From Chryseobacterium sp. T16E-39 (GTDB lineage: Bacteria > Bacteroidota > Bacteroidia > Flavobacteriales > Weeksellaceae), in contig NZ_CP022282.1 of the NCBI RefSeq assembly GCF_002216065.1, positions 248,001 to 312,000 on the forward strand: DNA of 64,000 bases, read 5' to 3'. The notes beneath the pieces were generated by a model that was not told the origin of the DNA, did not search any database, and saw nothing but the letters and a program-made list of their open reading frames with translations. Within the stretch, counting starts at the first letter, position 1, and each line of letters opens with the position of its first letter. Shown piece by piece: positions 1 to 9,045 of the stretch. A program made the position numbers and the translations under genes.

Positions 1-10
1 TTTACGCTTT

Positions 11-1480
11 ATGATCCTAATTGTCGATGATAACCAGAACAATATTTACTCTTTAAAGAAGTTATTAGAATCCAAAAATTTTCCGGTGGATACAGCTAAT
101 TCCGGCGAAGAGGCATTAGGGAAAGCATTAAAGAATGATTATGCCCTTATTATCTTAGATGTCCAGATGCCGGGGATGGACGGATTTGAAGTTGCAGAGA
201 TATTTGCAGGATATAGTAAGACTAAGGAAATACCCATTATATTTTTATCGGCAGTTAATACTGAAAAAAGATTTATTACCCGCGGATATGCTTCCGGAGG
301 TCGGGATTATGTGACCAAGCCGGTAGATCCTGAAATTTTATTGCTTAAAGTTAAAACGTTCTATAATCTCCAGGAGCAGAATCTTGAGATGAAAAAAACG
401 CAGCAAAGTCTTGAACTGGAAGTGAAAGGAAGGCGGGAATCTCAGGTAACCATGAAGTCTAGAATTGATCACTTTCATCTGATGCTGGAAGGATTACCAC
501 AAATTGCTTTTACCTTAAATGAAGACGGAATTGTAGATTTTGTGAATGGCAGATGGTATCAGTATTCTGCTCATAATAAGGATTTTCCTGAAACTTATCC
601 CAATGATCTCAATATTAAAACTGAATTTGAAAAATCCAGAAAAAATGGGAAGGCTTTTGAGCTGGAAACCCGGATAAAAAATATAGAATCAGGAGAGTAC
701 AGGTATCATTTATTACGGATATCCCCTGTATATGAAGGAGGTCATCTTAAAAATTGGGTAGGAACATTTACGGACATTGATGATCAGAAAAAGGTTGAAA
801 ACGAAAAAGATGAGTTTTTGAGTATTGCCAGCCATGAGCTAAAAACTCCGTTGACCAGTATTAAAGCTTATGTGCAGCTGTTAGAACGTAAATTAAAACT
901 TGATAAAGACAGTGCAGAAGCAGGTTATGTCACAAAAGTTCAGGACCAGATCGAAAAACTTAATAGTTTGATCAGTGATCTATTAGATGTTTCTAAAATT
1001 GAGAATGGCAAATTGAAAATCAATAAAAAGCCTTCCAACTTAGAGAAAGTAATTGAAATCGCGATTGAAACCATACTTCAGACACATGATGAAGATAAAG
1101 TGAAAATTCAACGCCATGGTGAAAAACCGGATATCATTATTCCTTTTGACGAAATCCGCATAGAACAGGTATTGATCAACTTCCTGACCAATGCTATAAA
1201 ATACTCTCCTGAAAACAATCAGGTTATTATCAGTACTTTTGTAGATGAAAATGAAGTGAAAGTAAGCGTTACCGACTTTGGAATAGGGATTCCTGATTTT
1301 AAACAAAAAGCTGTATTTCAAAAATTTTATAGGGTAGAAGAATCATCGTTACAATTTCAGGGAATGGGGATTGGTCTCTATATCTGCTCTGAAATTATCA
1401 AGCAGCATGGAGGAACGATCGGGTTATCTAGTATCATCAATGAAGGTTCTACATTTTATTTCACTTTACCTCTAAATTAA
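11..1480 (+). CDS. Receiver-PAS-histidine kinase
   Basis: A cytoplasmic sensor kinase with an N-terminal receiver. Residues 1-117 form a receiver domain (DD near residue 7, phosphoacceptor in LDVQMPGMDG, TKPVD lysine). A PAS-like region follows at about 155-260. The HisKA H-box ASHELKTPL lies near residue 275, followed by a HATPase domain with N-box NFLTNAIKYS, G1 DFGIGIP and G2 GMGIGLY. No membrane segment is seen, so input should come through the receiver and PAS domains. It is 4 bases upstream of a large hybrid kinase and starts an apparent six-gene signalling operon. The start at 11 gives a complete receiver, but the frame stays open to the window edge, so a slightly longer protein cannot be excluded. 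Confidence 0.88.
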   Translation: MILIVDDNQNNIYSLKKLLESKNFPVDTANSGEEALGKALKNDYALIILDVQMPGMDGFEVAEIFAGYSKTKEIPIIFLSAVNTEKRFITRGYASGGRDYVTKPVDPEILLLKVKTFYNLQEQNLEMKKTQQSLELEVKGRRESQVTMKSRIDHFHLMLEGLPQIAFTLNEDGIVDFVNGRWYQYSAHNKDFPETYPNDLNIKTEFEKSRKNGKAFELETRIKNIESGEYRYHLLRISPVYEGGHLKNWVGTFTDIDDQKKVENEKDEFLSIASHELKTPLTSIKAYVQLLERKLKLDKDSAEAGYVTKVQDQIEKLNSLISDLLDVSKIENGKLKINKKPSNLEKVIEIAIETILQTHDEDKVKIQRHGEKPDIIIPFDEIRIEQVLINFLTNAIKYSPENNQVIISTFVDENEVKVSVTDFGIGIPDFKQKAVFQKFYRVEESSLQFQGMGIGLYICSEIIKQHGGTIGLSSIINEGSTFYFTLPLN

Positions 1481-1484
1481 TTTT

Positions 1485-4400
1485 ATGCCACAAAAAGTTA
1501 TACGAAACCTACAATTTGGAGTTGGACTATCCTTACTCATTTTAATAGCAAGTTCAGTAGCATCATATTGGAGTATCCAAAAACAAATGGAGGATAGGGA
1601 AAGTTTATCCAAAACCCGGAAATCTATTACAGCCGTAAAAGATGTTTTAATTGCTCTTTTAGATGCTGAAACAGCAAATAGAGGGTATCAGTTAACAGGC
1701 AAAGAAAATTTCCTGGAACCTTATAACCGAAGTATTGCAGCATATCCTAAAGCAATGGCTTATGCAAAATCATTTGATATTAGAAATAAAGCACAGAAAC
1801 AACGCATAGAGGCTTTGGAGCTGAATGTTAACAGCAATATCACTAATCTGAGGAAATATGTAGAAAACAGAAGGAAAGGAATAGAAATGACGCAGGATCA
1901 GATCATTTTGAGTAAATCTTATATGGATAAGTGCCGGAAGATCGTTCGTGATTTTGTAAGACACGAAGAAATTGAACTTGAGATCAAAAATAATGATCTT
2001 AAGCAGTCGACCAGTACAACGATTATTTTTATTATTTTATCTGCCATCGCAGCGATCGTTGTTACGTCATTTTTTTATTTTAAAATGCGTAAAGATCTTA
2101 TTCGGAGAGATAAATTAGAAAAAGAATTAAAAGCCAAAGACGAAGAAATTACGAAACGTGTAAGTGCTATTCAGCAGGTTGCTAACAGAGTTGCAAATGG
2201 AGATTACAGTCAGAGGGCTATTGACAATTCCCAGGATGACCTAGGTGATTTGGTAGACTCACTTAACAATATGACGGATTCTTTAAAGAAATCTTTTGAA
2301 AAAATAAATAAAAGTGACTGGCATCAGAAAGGATTGGTTTTATTGAATGAATCATTGGTAGGAAATAAATCGATTAAAGAAGTTACCAGAAATTCCTTAA
2401 ATCATCTTATTGAATATGGAGATGCTAGCAATGGAGCAATATACTTAATTGATGAAGGGAAATTAAATCTTGAAACTGCTGTAGGTTTAGAAGAACACAT
2501 GAAAAAATCCTTCGAACCCGGAGAAGGAATGGTAGGACAGGTTTTTCTTCAGAACAAGACAAAGGTTTACAATGACCTTAACGAAAATGATTTTGCAGTA
2601 ACATTTGCTGGCAGCAAAGTTAAAACTAATGGGATCATAGTGATTCCTATAACCTTAGACAGACAAAGTATAGGAGTTTTAGAAGTAACTTCCACAACTA
2701 ATTTTGATCAGGATAGAATTAATTATCTCACCGACAGCTCCCGAAATATTGCCACAGCTCTTGGTGCGGCAAAAGCCCGTGAAAAAGAACAGCGCTTATT
2801 GGAAGAAACACAGGCACAATCAGAAGAATTACAGGTACAGCATGCTGAACTGGAAAATCTGAATACAGAATTAGAAGCACAAACGCAAAAGCTGCAAGCT
2901 TCAGAAGAAGAACTAAAAGTGCAGCAGGAAGAGCTTATGCAGACCAATGCTGAATTAGAAGAACGTTCAAAATTATTAGAAGAAAAGAACCATCTGATCG
3001 CTGAACGGAATATTGAGATTCAGAAAAAAGCGGAAGAGCTGGCTTTAAGCACCCAATACAAATCTGAGTTTTTAGCCAATATGTCGCATGAATTGCGTAC
3101 CCCTCTTAATTCTATTCTTCTCCTTTCCAGATTAATGGCTGAAAATCCGGATGAAAACCTGAATGAAGATCAGATCGAATCTGCAAAAGTGATTCAAAGT
3201 TCCGGTGGAAGTTTGCTGACACTCATCGATGAAATATTGGATCTGGCCAAAATAGAATCCGGTAAAATGGTTCTTGAATATGATAAAGTTGCTATTGATG
3301 ATGTTGTTAAAGATATACGGAATCTGTTCAACCCATTAGCTAATGAGAAAGGGATCGAATTTAACTTTGAGATAGAGGCTGGGCTTGAAAAAACGATTGA
3401 GACTGATAGATTGCGTCTGGATCAGGTACTGCGTAATTTATTATCCAATGCTTTTAAATTTACCAGTGCAGGCAGCATAGGTATGCATATCAAAAAAGAT
3501 CCGGAAAATAAAGATTTCATTATTTTCTCTGTAAAAGATACTGGAATCGGAATTCCTGAGGATAAGCAGAGAATTATTTTTGAAGCCTTTCAGCAGGCAG
3601 ATGGATCTACTCAACGTAAATTTGGAGGTACTGGCCTGGGACTATCAATCAGCCGTGAAATTGCCAAATTATTAGGCGGGGAATTATCCCTTACCAGCAA
3701 AATAAATGAAGGGAGTGAGTTCAGTTTAAAGATTCCAACTCATGGAGAAAGAAATACAACACCTGCAACATCTGATCTGGAGTTAGTGGAAATTATCCAG
3801 GAAGATGTTGAGGAAATTAAAAATATTATTGGTTACGAAGAACCAGAGGCGGTAAATCCTGATATTGTTTTGGAAATACCGGAAGAAGTAGCTGATGACA
3901 GGGATAATATTACAGACGATGATAAGGTTATTTTAATTATTGAAGATGATACCAATTTTGCCAAGGCACTTTTGAAATATGCTCATCGGCAAAATTATAA
4001 AGGAGTAGTTGTAGTAAGGGGAGACCATGGGTTATCTGCCGCGTTGCAATATCATCCGCTTGCTATTTTACTGGATATTCAATTACCGGTGAAAGACGGA
4101 TGGCAGGTGATGGATGAATTGAAATCCAATCCACAAACCAAGCCTATTCCCGTACATATGATGTCCTCATTGCATGTGAAAAAACAGGAAAGCCTTATGA
4201 AAGGAGCTATTGATTTTATTAATAAGCCGGTAGCTTTGGAACATATGACGGATGTTTTCAGAAAAATTGAAGAAGCACTTCGAAAGTCGCCTCAAAAAGT
4301 TCTGATTGTTGAAGAAAATGCCAAACATGCCAGTGCCCTATCTTATTTCTTAAGCAATTTTAATATTTCCCTTTCAGTAAAAGATAGTGTAGAGGAAAGC

Positions 4401-5099
4401 GTTAAAGCCCTGACCGAAGCTGAAGTTGATTGTGTGATCTTGGATGTTGGACCAACAAGAGGCAACGGATATAAAATTGTCGAATCCATTAAAAGTTATG
4501 AAGGGCTGGAAAACCTGCCGATCATTATTTTTACAGAGAATAATCTGTCTTCATCAGAAGAGCTTAAGATAAAGCAATATGCAGATTCTATTGTTGTAAA
4601 AACAGCACATTCCTATCAGCGGATATTAGATGAGGTAGGTTTGTTTTTACATCTGGTGGAAGAAAAGAAAAATGTGGGTGAAACGCCAAGAAGTAAAACT
4701 TTGGGATCATTAACGGAGGTTTTAAGTGGAAAGAAGATTCTCATCACCGATGATGATGTTAGAAATATTTTCTCACTGACGAAAACCCTGGAAAAATATA
4801 AAGTTGAAGTAATTCTGGCAATGGATGGAAAACAGGCACTTGAACAGATCAAAGCCCATCCTGATATTGATGCTATTCTAATGGATATGATGATGCCTGA
4901 AATGGACGGTTATGAAACCATAAAAGAAATAAGAAAAAAACCAATGTTTACCAGACTGCCAATTATAGCAGTTACTGCCAAATCAATGATTGGTGATCGT
5001 GAGAAATGCATTACTGCCGGAGCTTCAGATTATATATCGAAGCCTGTGGATGTTGATCAGCTGCTATCATTATTGCGGGTCTGGTTATATGAAAGTTAA
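1485..5099 (+). CDS. Hybrid histidine kinase: CHASE3-HAMP-GAF-kinase-three receivers
   Basis: A membrane-bound hybrid sensor kinase of 1204 residues. Transmembrane segments are near residues 12-29 and 178-199 and enclose a CHASE3-like periplasmic domain. HAMP (about 200-275), GAF (about 285-425) and a glutamate/glutamine-rich coiled coil (about 430-520) follow. The H-box MSHELRTPLNS has its histidine near residue 535, and the ATPase domain carries DTGIGIP and GGTGLGLS. Three receivers follow at about 815-930, 937-1055 and 1083-1200. The middle one is degenerate: it begins LIVEEN where two acidic residues are expected, although it keeps LDVGP. The first (LDIQLPVKDG) and third (MDMMMPEMDG) look functional. 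The architecture suggests a multistep phosphorelay feeding the downstream receivers and the CheB/CheR pair. Confidence 0.92.
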   Translation: MPQKVIRNLQFGVGLSLLILIASSVASYWSIQKQMEDRESLSKTRKSITAVKDVLIALLDAETANRGYQLTGKENFLEPYNRSIAAYPKAMAYAKSFDIRNKAQKQRIEALELNVNSNITNLRKYVENRRKGIEMTQDQIILSKSYMDKCRKIVRDFVRHEEIELEIKNNDLKQSTSTTIIFIILSAIAAIVVTSFFYFKMRKDLIRRDKLEKELKAKDEEITKRVSAIQQVANRVANGDYSQRAIDNSQDDLGDLVDSLNNMTDSLKKSFEKINKSDWHQKGLVLLNESLVGNKSIKEVTRNSLNHLIEYGDASNGAIYLIDEGKLNLETAVGLEEHMKKSFEPGEGMVGQVFLQNKTKVYNDLNENDFAVTFAGSKVKTNGIIVIPITLDRQSIGVLEVTSTTNFDQDRINYLTDSSRNIATALGAAKAREKEQRLLEETQAQSEELQVQHAELENLNTELEAQTQKLQASEEELKVQQEELMQTNAELEERSKLLEEKNHLIAERNIEIQKKAEELALSTQYKSEFLANMSHELRTPLNSILLLSRLMAENPDENLNEDQIESAKVIQSSGGSLLTLIDEILDLAKIESGKMVLEYDKVAIDDVVKDIRNLFNPLANEKGIEFNFEIEAGLEKTIETDRLRLDQVLRNLLSNAFKFTSAGSIGMHIKKDPENKDFIIFSVKDTGIGIPEDKQRIIFEAFQQADGSTQRKFGGTGLGLSISREIAKLLGGELSLTSKINEGSEFSLKIPTHGERNTTPATSDLELVEIIQEDVEEIKNIIGYEEPEAVNPDIVLEIPEEVADDRDNITDDDKVILIIEDDTNFAKALLKYAHRQNYKGVVVVRGDHGLSAALQYHPLAILLDIQLPVKDGWQVMDELKSNPQTKPIPVHMMSSLHVKKQESLMKGAIDFINKPVALEHMTDVFRKIEEALRKSPQKVLIVEENAKHASALSYFLSNFNISLSVKDSVEESVKALTEAEVDCVILDVGPTRGNGYKIVESIKSYEGLENLPIIIFTENNLSSSEELKIKQYADSIVVKTAHSYQRILDEVGLFLHLVEEKKNVGETPRSKTLGSLTEVLSGKKILITDDDVRNIFSLTKTLEKYKVEVILAMDGKQALEQIKAHPDIDAILMDMMMPEMDGYETIKEIRKKPMFTRLPIIAVTAKSMIGDREKCITAGASDYISKPVDVDQLLSLLRVWLYES

Positions 5100-5113
5100 A
5101 AAAAACACCTCTG

Positions 5114-5479
5114 ATGAATAAAAAGATTTTGATCGTGGATGATGATCCGCGGAACATATTTGCACTTAAATTAACTCTTAAAACAAGAGGATATCAAATG
5201 GAAAGCTGTACTGCTGCACAGGATGCTATTCAGCTTTTAGAAAAGGATAGCGGGATCGGGGTGGTCCTGATGGATATGATGATGCCCGGAATGGATGGCT
5301 ATGAAGCCATTAAAATTATCCGTAATACGCCCTCTATCAATAAGGTCCCTATCATTGCAGTGACCGCACAGGCTATGCAGGAAGACCGCCAGAAATGTCT
5401 GGATGTCGGGGCACAGGATTATGTGAAGAAACCTATTGATGTAGATCTATTATTAACAGCTATAGAAAAGTTATCCTAA
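5114..5479 (+). CDS. Single-domain response regulator
   Basis: A 121-residue stand-alone receiver with no output domain. It shows the acidic pair in VDDDPRN, the phosphoacceptor in MDMMMPGMDG, a threonine in AVTAQA and the KKPID lysine. It closely resembles the third receiver of the preceding hybrid kinase, for example in the DDDxRNIFxL and PIIAVTA stretches, so the two may be related by duplication. It lies 14 bases after the kinase, and the next gene starts immediately after its stop codon. It probably acts as a phosphate shuttle or as a protein-protein switch on CheR, CheB or another target; the target is not visible. Confidence 0.9.
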   Translation: MNKKILIVDDDPRNIFALKLTLKTRGYQMESCTAAQDAIQLLEKDSGIGVVLMDMMMPGMDGYEAIKIIRNTPSINKVPIIAVTAQAMQEDRQKCLDVGAQDYVKKPIDVDLLLTAIEKLS

Positions 5480-6310
5480 ATGCTTGAACCGAGTATCGTA
5501 AAAGATGAAGAAGTTGAATATCTGATAAAAGATGTTTATGAGCTGTATGGATATGATTTTTCTTCATACAGCAGGGCCTCTTTTAAGCGCAGGGTTAACA
5601 GGATCTGCCTTATTGATAAATTCACGAGTTTTGCAGAATTAAGGTATACCGTGCTCAATGACCCTGATTATCTGAAACATTTTATTGAGGAAATTACCGT
5701 GAATGTTACCGAGATGTTTCGTGATCCTTATTTTTTCAAAGCTTTAAGAGACCAGATCCTCCCACAGTTAGGGACCTATCCTTTGATAAGGATTTGGGTT
5801 GCAGGCTGTTCAACGGGAGAGGAAGCTTATTCCATGGCCATATTACTGAAAGAGGCTAATCTTTATCATAAGTCATTGATTTATGCTACAGATATTAATC
5901 CTTCCGTGTTAGAAACGGCACGGGCAGGTGTTTTTCCATTGCAACAGATGAAACTGTATTCGGAAAATTACATTCTTTCAGGTGGAAAAAAAGATTTTTC
6001 AGATTATTATACAGCCAATTATGACAGTGCAAGATTTGATAAAAGTCTGCAGCAGAAATTAATTTTATCCACTCATAATTTAGTGTCGGACAGCTCTTTT
6101 AACAGCTTTCAGCTGATCATATGCCGGAATGTACTGATCTATTTTGATAAAACCCTGCAGGAGCGTGTATTTCACCTTTTTGATGACAGTCTGGAAAATC
6201 TGGGCTACCTCGCACTTGGTTCAAAAGAAACATTACGCTTCTCCAATTTAAGTAAGTATTATCATCAGGCTGATGATCAGAAAATTTGGAAAAAAGTGGA
6301 TCATCATTAA
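5480..6310 (+). CDS. CheR-type protein glutamate methyltransferase
   Basis: A SAM-dependent methyltransferase of the CheR family, 276 residues, which normally methylates glutamates on chemoreceptors or signalling proteins. The N-terminal helical CheR_N region carries YDFSSYSRASFKRRV. The SAM site is VAGCSTGEEAYSMA near residue 106, and ICRNVLIYF near residue 214 is typical of the family. The start codon directly follows the stop of the receiver gene. No methyl-accepting chemotaxis protein or flagellar gene is in the window. In Bacteroidota, CheR/CheB pairs next to hybrid kinases are common and are thought to tune kinase signalling rather than swimming. Confidence 0.9.
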   Translation: MLEPSIVKDEEVEYLIKDVYELYGYDFSSYSRASFKRRVNRICLIDKFTSFAELRYTVLNDPDYLKHFIEEITVNVTEMFRDPYFFKALRDQILPQLGTYPLIRIWVAGCSTGEEAYSMAILLKEANLYHKSLIYATDINPSVLETARAGVFPLQQMKLYSENYILSGGKKDFSDYYTANYDSARFDKSLQQKLILSTHNLVSDSSFNSFQLIICRNVLIYFDKTLQERVFHLFDDSLENLGYLALGSKETLRFSNLSKYYHQADDQKIWKKVDHH

Positions 6311-6900
6311 TGTATAATAGAAAAGCAATGAAAGTGAATACTGAATTAGTGGTCATAGGAGGTTCTGCAGGTAGCCTGGAGGTTATTTTGGATATGATCA
6401 AAGGGCTGAATGAAAAAATAAGCTTTGCAATTATTTTGGTGGTTCATCGTAAAGCACAGTCTGTAAGTGTATTGCCTACTTTATTACAGCAGTTTTCACC
6501 CATTGAAGTCACTGAAATTGAAGATAAGATAGAAATTAAAAGCAACCAGATGTATATTGTACCGGCTGATTACCATCTGCTATTTGAAGACAAACATTTA
6601 GTATCGCTGGACAGTTCCGAAAAAATGAATTACTCGCGGCCCTCAATTGATGTCACCTTTAAGTCTGCTGCAGAAATGTATGGGAAAAGTCTGGTAGGAA
6701 TTCTTTTATCAGGAGCAAATGCTGATGGAGTGGAAGGATTACAGTATATCAAAAGAAATAATGGAACCGTATGGATCCAGGATCCGGATACGGCTGAAGT
6801 TAATTATATGCCAAAACATGCAGTCGAAGAGGTCGTTTATGACCTTATTATAACGCCGGAGAATTTAGCAGGGCATATAAATCAATTAAACAGGTTTTAA
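6310..6900 (+). CDS. CheB-type methylesterase without receiver domain
   Basis: The catalytic domain of CheB alone (about 196 residues). The putative Ser-His-Asp triad is visible as GGSAGS, VVHRK and SGANADGVEGL. The receiver that controls classical CheB is absent; the separate receivers on either side may replace it. The chosen ATG at 6310 shares one base with the CheR stop codon (TAATG). An upstream ATG at 6286 would overlap CheR by 25 bases and add residues without homologous character, and an ATG at 6328 is also possible. The protein should remove methyl or amide groups placed by the CheR neighbour, or act on cytoplasmic domains of the hybrid kinases. Confidence 0.88.
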   Translation: MYNRKAMKVNTELVVIGGSAGSLEVILDMIKGLNEKISFAIILVVHRKAQSVSVLPTLLQQFSPIEVTEIEDKIEIKSNQMYIVPADYHLLFEDKHLVSLDSSEKMNYSRPSIDVTFKSAAEMYGKSLVGILLSGANADGVEGLQYIKRNNGTVWIQDPDTAEVNYMPKHAVEEVVYDLIITPENLAGHINQLNRF

Positions 6901-6916
6901 ATTAAAGCTAATATAT

Positions 6917-7282
6917 ATGAGTAAGAAGAAAATTTTAATTTTTGATGATGATAAAACGATTTTGGATGTAGCAACCATTATTTTTGAAGAGAGTGGTTAC
7001 GAAGTTGGAATCTCGGAGACATCACATGATATTATTGATAAAGTTTCACAATTTCAACCGGATGTGATTCTGATGGATAACTGGATCCCCAATATTGGTG
7101 GGGTGGAAGCCACAAAGCTTTTAAAAAGTCATGAAGAATTTAAGAAAATTCCTGTCATCTACATAACTGCTAATAATGATATTAATGCATTGGCAGAAAG
7201 CGCTCAGGCAGATGATTATATTGCAAAACCATTCAATCTGGATGATCTTGAAGAAAAAGTAGCCAAATACATGAAGGACTGA
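6917..7282 (+). CDS. Single-domain response regulator
   Basis: A second stand-alone receiver of 121 residues, closing the signalling operon. It has the acidic cluster FDDDKT, the phosphoacceptor in LMDNWIPNIGG, the threonine in YITANND and the lysine in AKPFNLDD. The usual proline-glycine loop is altered (WIPNIGG), and the sequence differs clearly from the receiver at 5114, so it is likely a separate relay partner. No output domain is fused. A strong intrinsic terminator lies 50 bases downstream. Confidence 0.88.
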   Translation: MSKKKILIFDDDKTILDVATIIFEESGYEVGISETSHDIIDKVSQFQPDVILMDNWIPNIGGVEATKLLKSHEEFKKIPVIYITANNDINALAESAQADDYIAKPFNLDDLEEKVAKYMKD

Positions 7283-7332
7283 AAACCAGTATTTTATAAT
7301 CCATTTGAAAAGATTCAAATGTAAAAAATAGC

Positions 7333-7363
7333 AACCACCAGCATCCATGACTGGTGGTTTTTT
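7333..7363 (+). terminator. Intrinsic terminator of the signalling operon
   Basis: A perfect 9-bp stem (AACCACCAG / CTGGTGGTT) with a 9-base loop is followed directly by a T run. It stands 50 bases after the last receiver gene and before the MarR gene, so it ends the 11-7282 operon. Confidence 0.85.
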
Positions 7364-7383
7364 ATAGGCAATTGTAAAAATAA

Positions 7384-7399
7384 ATATAGTTGACTATAT
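7384..7399 (+). promoter_or_regulatory. Palindromic MarR-type operator candidate
   Basis: ATATAGT-TG-ACTATAT is a perfect 7+2+7 inverted repeat about 50 bases before the MarR start. A -7-like TATATTTG lies at 7418-7425, but no TTG sits at the expected spacing, so the promoter itself is uncertain. MarR proteins normally repress their own promoters at such palindromes; binding here is an inference. A related ATATAGTTG recurs at 8889-8897 upstream of the SDR gene. Confidence 0.45.
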
Positions 7400-7447
7400 A
7401 GTTGTATATATTTTTTATATATTTGAAAATCTAAAACCTACGATTTC

Positions 7448-7939
7448 ATGAACAATGATTTTATAAAAGAACTTGGTTATAAAGCACTTGATTCCAGATT
7501 TAAAAGGATCAGTGAAAAGATGGCTTACAGTGTCAAAAAGCTGTATAAAGATCTCGATTATGATATTGAGCCCAACTGGTATCTCATTTTTATGATCCTG
7601 CGGGACAAAGGCGAACTATCGTTGGTAGATATTGCTGAAAGTTTAGGGTACTCCCATCCATCTGTGGTAATCACAGTAAAAAAAATGGCTGCTAAAGATT
7701 ATCTGAATGTAAAAAAAGATGATTTCGATAAAAGAAAACAAATTGTATCTCTTTCTCCTAAAGCGATCCGGCTGATGCCGGAATTCGAAATGCTTTGGAA
7801 TAGTTGCGAAGCTGCGATTCTAAATGTAATAGAAAACGATCTTACTATTTTAAATTATTTGGATGGTATCGAATCAGCACTGGAAGAAACTTCATTTTAT
7901 AATAGATTCAAGCAGGAATACAAAAAACATTTAAAATAA
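7448..7939 (+). CDS. MarR-family transcriptional regulator
   Basis: A 163-residue winged-helix regulator. The helix-turn-helix lies around residues 55-85 (LSLVDIAESLGYSHPSVVIT), followed by the wing with KKDDFDKRKQIVSLS. This is the standard MarR layout, in which a small ligand releases the dimer from DNA. It is 6 bases upstream of a secreted protein gene, so the two are probably cotranscribed, and a palindromic operator candidate precedes it. The ligand is unknown. Confidence 0.85.
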   Translation: MNNDFIKELGYKALDSRFKRISEKMAYSVKKLYKDLDYDIEPNWYLIFMILRDKGELSLVDIAESLGYSHPSVVITVKKMAAKDYLNVKKDDFDKRKQIVSLSPKAIRLMPEFEMLWNSCEAAILNVIENDLTILNYLDGIESALEETSFYNRFKQEYKKHLK

Positions 7940-7945
7940 AATCCC

Positions 7946-8704
7946 ATGAAAAAAATAATAATTTTTCTTCTTTCTCTATTTTGTGCATTTTCGTATGCAA
8001 AGGAGACGAAAATTACGATAAGAGCAAGAGCTAAAGATGCTAAATTTATAGGAAGCTCTTTAGGAGGAGCCTATGTAATTATCAGAAATAAAATCAACAA
8101 CACCATTTTAGCAGAAGGAAAAACAAGCGGAAGTACAGGGAATACAGACCTGATCATGAAGGCTCCTAAGCTTAGAGATAGTTCTATTGTAGATGATGCA
8201 ACAGGAAAATTTTTAGCAACGCTGAATATTGATGAACCTACATTTGTCAGCATTGAAATATTATCTCCGTTTAATCATAAACAGGCACAGGCAAAAGTAA
8301 GTACAGAACTTTGGGTAATTCCCGGGAAGGATATTCTTGGAGACGGAATTATACTTGAAATACCGGGATTCATTATTGATATTTTAAAACCCCGGACCCA
8401 TCAGTACATTGCATTAAACTCTATTACAGGAAAACCATTTCAGATACAGGCAAATATCGTGATGATGTGTGGATGTGTAATTGACAAAGGGGGAATCTGG
8501 GATTCAGATAAATTTGAAACTAAAGCAATACTTAATAAAGACGGGAAATTTTTGAGCGAAACAAATTTATCCTGGGTGTCTACTAATTTATTCGACGGTA
8601 GTATAGCGATGTCAGCACCCGGGAATTATGAAATAGTCGTGTATGCATTTGATCCCAAGACCGGAAATACCGGAGTGGATAAAATAAATTATGTGGTCTA
8701 TTAA
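7946..8704 (+). CDS. Secreted protein of unknown function
   Basis: 252 residues with a clear signal peptide (residues 1 to about 18, a hydrophobic run ending FSYA before KETK). The mature part is rich in beta-strand-like segments and asparagine/glycine turns. There are two cysteines close together in MMCGCVID near residue 175. I recognise no domain. The end (YEIVVYAFDPKTGNTGVDK) resembles the C-terminal strand of an immunoglobulin-like fold, which is only an impression. The 6-base gap to the MarR gene suggests it is that regulator's main target. Confidence 0.7.
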   Translation: MKKIIIFLLSLFCAFSYAKETKITIRARAKDAKFIGSSLGGAYVIIRNKINNTILAEGKTSGSTGNTDLIMKAPKLRDSSIVDDATGKFLATLNIDEPTFVSIEILSPFNHKQAQAKVSTELWVIPGKDILGDGIILEIPGFIIDILKPRTHQYIALNSITGKPFQIQANIVMMCGCVIDKGGIWDSDKFETKAILNKDGKFLSETNLSWVSTNLFDGSIAMSAPGNYEIVVYAFDPKTGNTGVDKINYVVY

Positions 8705-8725
8705 TAAATAATAAACAGGATAGAA

Positions 8726-8755
8726 GCCATTTTCAATGTGTGAAAAGAAAATGGC
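8726..8755 (+). terminator. Hairpin after the secreted protein gene, within a 341-base gap
   Basis: A 9-bp perfect stem (GCCATTTTC / GAAAATGGC, 12-base loop) lies 22 bases after the stop codon. There is no T run after it, so termination is uncertain. The rest of the gap to 9045 holds an ATATAGTTG motif at 8889-8897 resembling the MarR operator candidate; I see no gene in it. Confidence 0.4.
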
Positions 8756-9045
8756 CATTGCTCTATTGCTGAAAGTGAAAACAATGTCTGGAGCACAAAA
8801 TGGTTCTCATTATAAAAACAATTTATATTTTCTGACCGTTCTTTTGGAATAATAAAGTATAGAAAACTCTGTTTTACATAAAATTAATATATAGTTGTAG
8901 TATAGTTTATTTGCTTTTTTTAACCATTATACGCGGTCGATAAAACATTACGAAAAGGGTATAAAAGAAAGGTAGCTTTTTGTAATAGTAACCTTTATGG
9001 CATGATAATAGGTTGATTATTAATATTAACCAAATCAATTACAAA

